Origin: Sipunculus nudus
Taxonomy: Eukaryota > Annelida > Sipuncula > Golfingiida > Sipunculidae
Length of the DNA stretch: 64,000 bases
Direction: 5' to 3'
Assembly: GCA_026874595.1 (NCBI GenBank)
Contig: CM049311.1
Coordinates: 39,266,676-39,330,675 of the forward strand
The position numbers and the translations under genes were made by a program. This document shows positions 56,902-64,000 of this stretch, piece by piece (position 1 is the stretch's first letter; each line of letters opens with the position of its first letter). The notes beneath the pieces were generated by a model. It was not told where the DNA came from, searched no databases, and worked only from the letters and a program-made list of their open reading frames with translations.

Positions 56902-59167
56902 GTTGGTATACACTCTACTGTGAATCATAATGTGCTTGAAGCATATATATGTAGTTACTTGTATACAGTTATACTGTATGTCCTTATATCAGTATGGTAG
57001 CTTATTTAATGCTGTCCATAGATTATAAAATTGTTTTCTTTAGCTCAGCTGACTATAAGTCATTTAAGCTATAGCAATGATCCTTTGTGCGTCATCTGTC
57101 CATTACACTTGGACATTTTAGACCTACAAATCCAAAATTTGACATAGTCAAATGGCCCTAAATTCTCCAACCAAACCTGAAACTGTGACTTATTTTTTCG
57201 ATGAATTATGAGAAAACCTAATTAGTGCCTGAAATTTTGCCTAACTTTGACCATGGCACATTTCTTCTTGTAAGCACTTTTGATTTAGTTTTCACAACAG
57301 GATTCAATCTTTTATAATCTTAAATTTGAAAGCAGTTAAAAAAAATACTGAGCTTTAATTCAAGATTTAGTAAACCTTGTCAAACAAAATGGATTCTTTA
57401 CATCAGTTGCAGTCACTGGTGTAGGCCCACCTGGCTTATTATTGTAGCACTCTCGCGGGATCTTGTGTGTGGGGAAATTAGCAAATTACAAACAACAATA
57501 ATAAGTCCTCAAGTGGTAGAGACGGTGTATTCAGTGAACACATGTATACAGTATGCTGGTCAGTTCATGTCTGTCCAGCTTGGTGGTCAATTCAAATCTG
57601 CTGCTGTCCAGACATCTGGCAGCATCATTATACTTTGACCCTGATGCTACCAGGGTGACATGACACTGATGGGCTGCTCATTAACACTGATAGGATCATG
57701 CCAAGATACATAAATTTACATTCTGTTACAGCAATTAATTAAATCTGTGTTTCCTCATGTTACTGACACATTATACAAAAACTACCTTATCAGATTAACT
57801 GAAACTTTACATCCACATGAAATGTAACCCAAAGATTATACATGTAGAAAATGGTATCAAACTAACATATAGCTATTACTTACTGTATAGGATATCACAA
57901 AGTTTAGAACTTCAACAGACACAGAAAATCCATTTAAATCATAACTGCAGTACCACTAAATAAGACACAAGGATGAAAACAGAGTTAATTAAAGTTATAG
58001 GAATCTAGCAGTGTTCTAAATATGAAGCTAATATGTATAATACTGAGTGATTTATAGAAGAATTATTATGGTCCAACAAACACCTGTACTGCTGGTGACT
58101 GTCCAGTGGGCTGACCACATGGTGTGACACACTAGGGAACAAACAGGCCCACAGCATGGTTCTTCACATGTATAAAGTTAATAGTACAACTTGCAGAACA
58201 TACACAATAAATTAGCATCACTTAATTGATCTCTACCACATTATTAAGTTCACTTCACTAAGGGCAGCTCCCTTGTTCAGCTTAGCTAGGCTTCTCCTTT
58301 GCCCCTTTGAAAAATAGGGTTTAATATAAACTTGAAATCATCAATCCCATGCCTCAGCAGAAGATGAAATAAAGTGATCAGTTTGTCTGTCCATCTGTAA
58401 ATATTTCACGTGTAACACAGTATCTCAAACACTTTTTCTAGTATCCACTGTTGATAAAATGGCAGAATAAGATATGGTATGATAAACCACCTTTCTGCAA
58501 ATGTGTGCTTTTATCAAATTTGGTAGTGGAAATCTCTTGACTGCTACATTAAACTCCTTAAGTAACTTTTGAAAGGAGAACTGCCAAATTTGTGAATACT
58601 TGCAGCACCATGCTTTTCTCTGCTTAAAAGCAGACAGACCTTTGTTATTAGGTTAAAGCTTGGTGCACTAAGACCATATCTTATATTTACTTGCTGCCTA
58701 TAAGTACCTGCGTTGTTAATAAGGATCTTACTTCTCATTCCAGTGTCAGTCATGCACTCTTTGTGACCATAGATCCCTTAAATGTTTAAGTGCATATATA
58801 AGTATTTTGAATTTATAATAAGACCTTGTTGAGCTTCAGGACTTCAGAGTCAGTAAATTTATGTATTATGTAAATACTTTGACCATGTCATATTAGGCAG
58901 AATAAACAGTATTTTTAACAGGCTTTAGAGCCGTTTCTATGTCTATATGTATTATAATGTCACATGTATTTGGAACTTAAATAAGGAAACTAAACATGCA
59001 AGACAGACTTATTAATAACATTTTTAAATGGCTGTAGCATTAGGATTTTCACTTTCAGCGATATAACAAAAACTGTCACATCTTTTCTGTCTGCCAGGTT
59101 TTGATATTTTTCTGTCATAGGCAAATTCAGCTGAGCGCCATGACCCATGGGTCCCTTGATCTTTTTT

Positions 59168-62100
59168 AGCTCAGCTGACTGAAAGTCATATGAGCTATAG
59201 CGATCACTCTTTGTCCGTCGTCCGTCTGTCCGTCTGTCCGTCTGTCCGTCCGTTAACCAGGCACAAATCGTAACCGCTGGACCTAGAACCTTGTAACTTG
59301 GGATTCTGAGAGGTCCATAAAAAATCTCCTTGGAAACCAGAAATTAGGTCTCTGTTACTCATATCCTTCGAGCTATGTGGCCCCAAAGTACCCCCCAGAA
59401 AAGTCAAAAATTTCATACAAAAACTTCAATATCTCATTAACTACTTGACTGATGGTCATGATTTTTGGCATACATATTGATCATGAGATGTTACATCACT
59501 TCCTGCAGACTGGTGGCGCCACCTGTATTTTTCCATTTTTTACGAATTTTTTTCTCTTTTTTTGAGACCTTTAAAAATGTGAACATCTGTTAACAAGGCA
59601 CAAATCATAAAGACTGGACTTAGAATCTTAATTCTTGACACACTGAGAGGTCCATGAAAAATCTCCTTGGAAACCAGAAATTAGGTCTCTGTTACCCATA
59701 TCCTTTGAGCTATGGGGCCCCAAAGTACCCCCCAGAATAGTAAAAAATTTCATACAAAAACTTCAATATCTCAATAACTACATCACTGATGGTCTTCATT
59801 TTTGGCATACATATTGATCATGAGATGTTCGATCAGTTCCTGCAGACTGGTGGCGCCACCTGTACTGTTTGATTTTTTACGATTTTTTCCTCTATTTTTG
59901 AGACCTTTGAGGATGCTGTCATCTGTTAGTGTGGCACAAATCATAACGACTGGACCTAGAATCTTCATTTTCGACACACTGAGAGACCTATGAAAAGTCT
60001 CCATGGAAACCAGAAATTAGGTCTCTGTTACCCATATCCTTCGAGCTATGGGGCCAAAAATTACCCCCCAGAATAGTCAAAAATTTCATACAAAAACTTC
60101 AATATCTCATTAACTACATCACTGATGGTCATGATTTTCGACATACATATTGATCATGAGATGTTTCATCAGTTTGTGCAGACTGGTGGCGCCACCTGTA
60201 TTTTTCAATGTTAACGAATTGTTTTCTCCATTTTTGAGACCTTTAAGGATGTAGTTATCTGTCAACAGGGTACAAATCGTAACGACTGGACCTAGAATCT
60301 TCGTTCTTGACACACAGGGAGACCCATGATAAGTCTCCATGGAAACCTGAAATTTGGTCTCTGTTACCCATATCCTTTGAGCTATGGCACTCCAAAGTAC
60401 AGCTCAGAATAATGGAAAATTTGATACAAAAGCTAAAGTATCTGAACAACTAATGCAGAGATAACCATAATTGTTTGCATGGATATTGATCATGGAGTGT
60501 TTCATAAGTTTCTGCAGACTGGTGGCACCACCTGTATTTGTTCGTTTTTTTTTACGAAATTTTTCTGTATTTTTGAGACCTTTAAAGATATGAACATCTG
60601 TTAACAGGGCACAAATCATAAAAACTGGACCAAGAATCTTCATTCTTGACACACAGGGAGACCCATGTAAAGTCTCCATGGAAACTTGAAATTAGGTCTC
60701 TGTTACCCATATTCTTTAAGTTGTATGGGTCCAAAATACCCCCCCCCCCCAGAATATTGGAAAATTTGATACAAAAACTGCAGTATTTCAATAACTACAA
60801 CACTGATGGTCATGATTTTCGGCATACATATTGATCATGAGCTGTTCATCAGTTTCTGCAGACTGGGTGTGCCACCTCTATTTTTTTTTTCAAATTTTTA
60901 CGAATTTTTTTCTTTTTTTTGAGACCTTTAAAGATGTGGTTATCTGTCAACAGGGTACAAATTGCAACAACTGGACCTAGAATCTTCATTCTTGTCATGC
61001 AAGGAGGCCCATGAAAGGTGCCTGTGGAAACTTGAAATTAGGTCTCTGTTACCCATATCCTTCAAGCTATAGGACTCCAAAGTATCCCTCAGAATAATGG
61101 ACAATTTGATACAAAAACTGAAGTATCTGAACAACTAATGCAGAGATCACCATGATTTTTTGCATGGATATTGACCATTAAGTGTTTTTATTAGTTTCTG
61201 CAGACTGGTGGAGCCACCTGTATTTTTGTATCCGCCAAAACGAAGTTTTGCGGATACTATGTTTTTGACCGAGTTCCTCCGCCGCCGCCGCGTTCGTTTC
61301 CAGAGAGCTCCTCGGAGACTAATGGACCGATTTTTCCCAAACTTACACCTATTATCGGGTCACATGTGAACTGGTGCCTAACCAATTTGCATTGACCTCT
61401 GACCTTTCCTCTCTATCCAGTGTCCATTTGTGGGTCTGTTTCCACTCATAAACCCTCATATCTAGGGAACCGTTTGACCGATCAGGAAATAAAATTGATA
61501 CAAATGTAGCCCTTGGATTGCTTTATAACATACACAAAAAATGGTGGCGCCACCTGTAACCATGTTTGCACAGTGTCCATCTGTTCATCTGCCTTGGGTT
61601 AAAATCACTCATATCTCTGCAGTGAATTGACTAATTCACCTGAAATTCGTCATGTGTATACATCCAGGATAGCTTTCTTGATTTTATGACAGGTGGCGCC
61701 ACCTACGTTTACGCTCACACTGATGACATCCAAGCTTATATCTCGGGAACCGTTTGACCGATCAGGAAATAAAATTTATACAAATGTAGCCCTTTGATAG
61801 CTCTGTAACATACACAAAAAATGGTGGCGCCACCTGTAACAATGTTTGCACAGCGTCTGTCTGTTAGTCTGCCGTGGCCTAAAATTACTCATTTCTCTGT
61901 AGTGGATCGACATAACTGCCTAAAATTTTGCAGGTTTATACATCGTGGACAGCTTTCTTGATTTTATGACAGGTGGCGCCACCTACATTCTAGTTAATGC
62001 TGGACACATCCAAGCTCATATCTCAGGAACCATTTGACCGATTGGGCCAAAATTGTGCATGTGTTTAGATCTCACATAGGTCTTTATCATGCACAAAACT

Positions 62101-62580
62101 GGAGGGGTTACCTGGAAAGATTTTTGCACAGTGTTTGTCTGTTTGTCTGCCATGGGCAAAAATCGCTCATATACATGTAGTGGTTTGACTTTTCTGCCTA
62201 AAATTTTGCAGGTGTATACAACTTGGACAGCTTTCTGGATTTGTGGTAGGTGGCACAACCTACATACACATTTAGGCTGCAGACATCCATGCTAATATGC
62301 AACATACCTCACTCTATTTCCCCTTGCCACTCAATCCATGCCTCACTATCTGATTTTGGCAGATACATGTAGTCACTTGTCGGTTACCCGTATTCTAGTT
62401 TTAAAAGTTTACACATTTTTCTCTATTTTTGAGATATATAAATACAGACTAAATCTTGGCCTGTTGGTTAATCTGTTTGATGCTTCAGTTGAATGGGTAT
62501 ATACTACCATTCTGATGATAAAATTTCCTTTTGCGAATCTCTTCCCAGTCAGCTGAGCGTCATGACCCATGGGTCACTTG
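59168..62580 (+). repeat. Compound hairpin-headed repeat, family A with nested family B
   Basis: Head hairpin 59168-59196 (AGCTCA..TGAGCT and GACT-GAA-AGTC). Then CTATAGCGATCACTCTTTGT, a GTCC/GTCTGTCC tract, and six tandem monomers of 335-346 bp starting with GTTAAC(A/C)AGGCACAAATC-like boxes near 59251, 59588, 59924, 60259, 60598 and 60944. Family B is inserted at about 61228. The tail GTCAGCTGAGCGTCATGACC near 62550 inverts the head and adds the palindrome TGACCCATGGGTCA. Minus-strand ORFs of 60-90 codons here are translations of the monomers, not genes. Confidence 0.85.
61228..62367 (+). repeat. Nested hairpin-headed repeat, family B
   Basis: Head hairpin at about 61228-61257: GTATCCG..CGGATAC and CAAAAC-GAA-GTTTTG. 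Body of three ~280-bp monomers marked by GGGAACCGTTTGACCGATCA-type boxes at about 61465, 61744 and 62024. Right end ATTTTGGCAGATAC near 62353-62366 inverts the head with one mismatch in the GGCGGATAC part. CCGCCG run at 61279-61291. Confidence 0.75.
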
Positions 62581-63644
62581 TTGTTAAATGGGATAGCTTA
62601 CAATAGACTATAAAATAGACCAGAATATAGATAATATACTTAGTATAAAGATAGCTGTAATCATATCCTTTACAGTAGTACTTGTCATGTCTTGTGAAGT
62701 ATAAGTATAATGTTGTGTCTGTATTAAAATTTTTCATTACTTTGAATTTAAACTCAAGTTATGAGATCAGTTGTCTGATGTTCCGTCATACACTAGAAAA
62801 TTAGCAAGCGATAAAACTAGTATTCTTCTTTATGAGTTTTCATGAATGTTTAAAGAAACATTTGTTTAAATATGTCAGGGTTACCAAGTTTTTGGTTTCT
62901 GAGATGGCCCTCTTGTTTGTTTTTTCATGAAGTAACTTTGTGTTGGAGAAAAAGCATTCATTTTGAAAGATTGTTATTGATAAACACTAATGTTCAGTTG
63001 TACATCCATGGAATGAAAAATTAATTTTAGGGATGTCAAAAGTGTAATTGTTTTAAATACAGCAGGGTTCCCACAGGCTCCTATATTTCCTATTATATAC
63101 TGTATTTACCTATGAAAAGTCTCCCATAATGTCCTTTATTTCCCAGCATTTACATTGTTATCTCTTATACTTTTCTATATTTTTCTACATTTTTAATTGT
63201 GTTTCTGTTATGTAATTGTTACTACTGAATATTCATCATTATATAAACCTGTCATCTTTGAAAACACACAGCTCTTTTGTAGCACTGTCAATGTAAATGA
63301 TGTAGCATACAAGTACAGCCATCTAAACCAATTATACAGACTGTTAAACGCTGTGGGATGAAAGATGTTTATGTTACTTTACCGTGGAAACCAGAGTTGT
63401 ACGTTGAAAACTCCTATATCTTTCTTGCATTTATGGCTGAAATTCCCTGCAAACTCCTTTATTTTCCTACATTTATGGCTGAAATTTTCTGTAAACCTCT
63501 ATATTTTTGTCTCAGGTCTTCCTATAAAATTCCTTGTTTATTCGGGAGCCTGGTTGGGGCCCTGACACAACTGAATAACCATATACACCAATACATCATC
63601 AAAGTTCTCGTGTGTGTAATTTGATAGATCTGCAGTTTATATCC

Positions 63645-64000
63645 TCTAATATCCACAGAGCCCTAGAGATGTTCTTATATCCACAGAGCCTTAGAGATGC
63701 TCTGATATCCACCGAGCCTTAGAGATGCTCTTATACCCACAGAGCCTTAGAGATGCTCTTATACCCACAGAGCCTTAGAGATGCTCTTATACCCACAGAG
63801 CCTTAGAGATGCTCTTATATCCACAGAGCCTTAGAGATGCTCTTATATCCACAGAGCCTTAGAGATGCTTTTATATCCACAGAGCCTTAAAGATGTTCTT
63901 TTATCCACAGAGCCCCACTGATGTCCTTATATCCACAGAGCCTCAGAGTTGCTCTTATATCCACAGAGCTTCAATGATGCTCTTATATCCACAGAGCCTC
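63645..64000. repeat. 28-bp minisatellite, runs off window end
   Basis: About 12-13 units of TTATATCCACAGAGCCTTAG plus AGATGCTC, with a few base changes (TTATACCCACAG, CCCCACTGATG). The array continues past position 64000. Confidence 0.93.

Larger units (their letters stand above)
56902..64000 (+). other. Intron 35 (partial, over 7.1 kb)
   Basis: Starts with a relic of the family A hairpin head at about 57041-57130, then 57450-59100 without recognised features. Compound repeat 59168-62580, with a stray tail copy at 59126-59160. 62600-63640 holds a short repeated pyrimidine-rich motif (CTCCTATAT / CATTTATGGCTGAAAT near 63409-63500). The 28-bp array starts near 63645. Confidence 0.6.

Noticed and set aside
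59204-61134. Several minus-strand ORFs of 60-90 codons with similar proteins
   Set aside because: They are the same frame of the 337-bp repeat monomers; no start context, no conserved domain, and they are interrupted differently in each monomer.

Overview
The window is AT-rich animal genomic DNA with long repeat-filled introns. It is dominated by one large gene on the + strand, an axonemal dynein heavy chain of the DNAH1 type (inner-arm dynein I1/f-like heavy chain). Thirty-five exon positions, from 2591 to 56901, join in one frame to about 1894 codons. They cover the late N-terminal tail, the linker, AAA1 (Walker A, Walker B, sensor regions) and most of AAA2. Both gene ends lie outside the window: the first coding exons and promoter are upstream, and AAA3 to the C-terminus are downstream. 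The intron repeats (hairpin-headed elements with GTCC tracts, GACCTTGACC repeats, a Tx1-like LINE) and the well-conserved DNAH1 sequence suggest a lophotrochozoan, most likely a mollusc and perhaps a bivalve. That assignment is inference from recollection of such repeats, not a search.

Layout. 1-2387: 3' part of a dead L1/Tx1-type non-LTR retrotransposon ending in a poly-A run. 2591-18285: exons 1-14 (tail and start of the linker region). 18286-28010: two large introns around exon 15, full of dispersed repeats. 28011-40128: linker exons and entry into AAA1. 40485-50638: the ATPase core of AAA1. 51558-56901: rest of AAA1 and AAA2. 56902-64000: part of an intron of more than 7.1 kb holding a compound tandem-repeat element (59168-62580) and a 28-bp minisatellite that runs off the window end.

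The most striking object is between 41832 and 49689. The exon encoding the AAA1 Walker B motif is present four times in tandem. Each copy is exactly 106 bp, with intact splice sites, the same entry and exit phases, an open frame and mostly synonymous divergence. Since 106 is not a multiple of three, including two copies would shift the frame, so the copies look like a mutually exclusive exon cluster. It would give the motor four versions of its main ATPase site, differing mostly at the C-terminal end of the segment. Copy a also changes the residues beside the catalytic Asp-Glu. The intron between copies c and d carries about 22 tandem 46-bp units, each able to fold into an RNA hairpin, interrupted by a Mutator-like MITE with a 9-bp target duplication.

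Other points: two minisatellites that look seeded from a 3' splice junction (upstream of exons 9 and 30), a decayed partial duplicate of exon 13, a possible 84-bp in-frame cassette exon in intron 9, and a structural class of repeats that begin with a hairpin whose loop is often GAA. No second host gene, functional RNA gene or CRISPR array was recognised.
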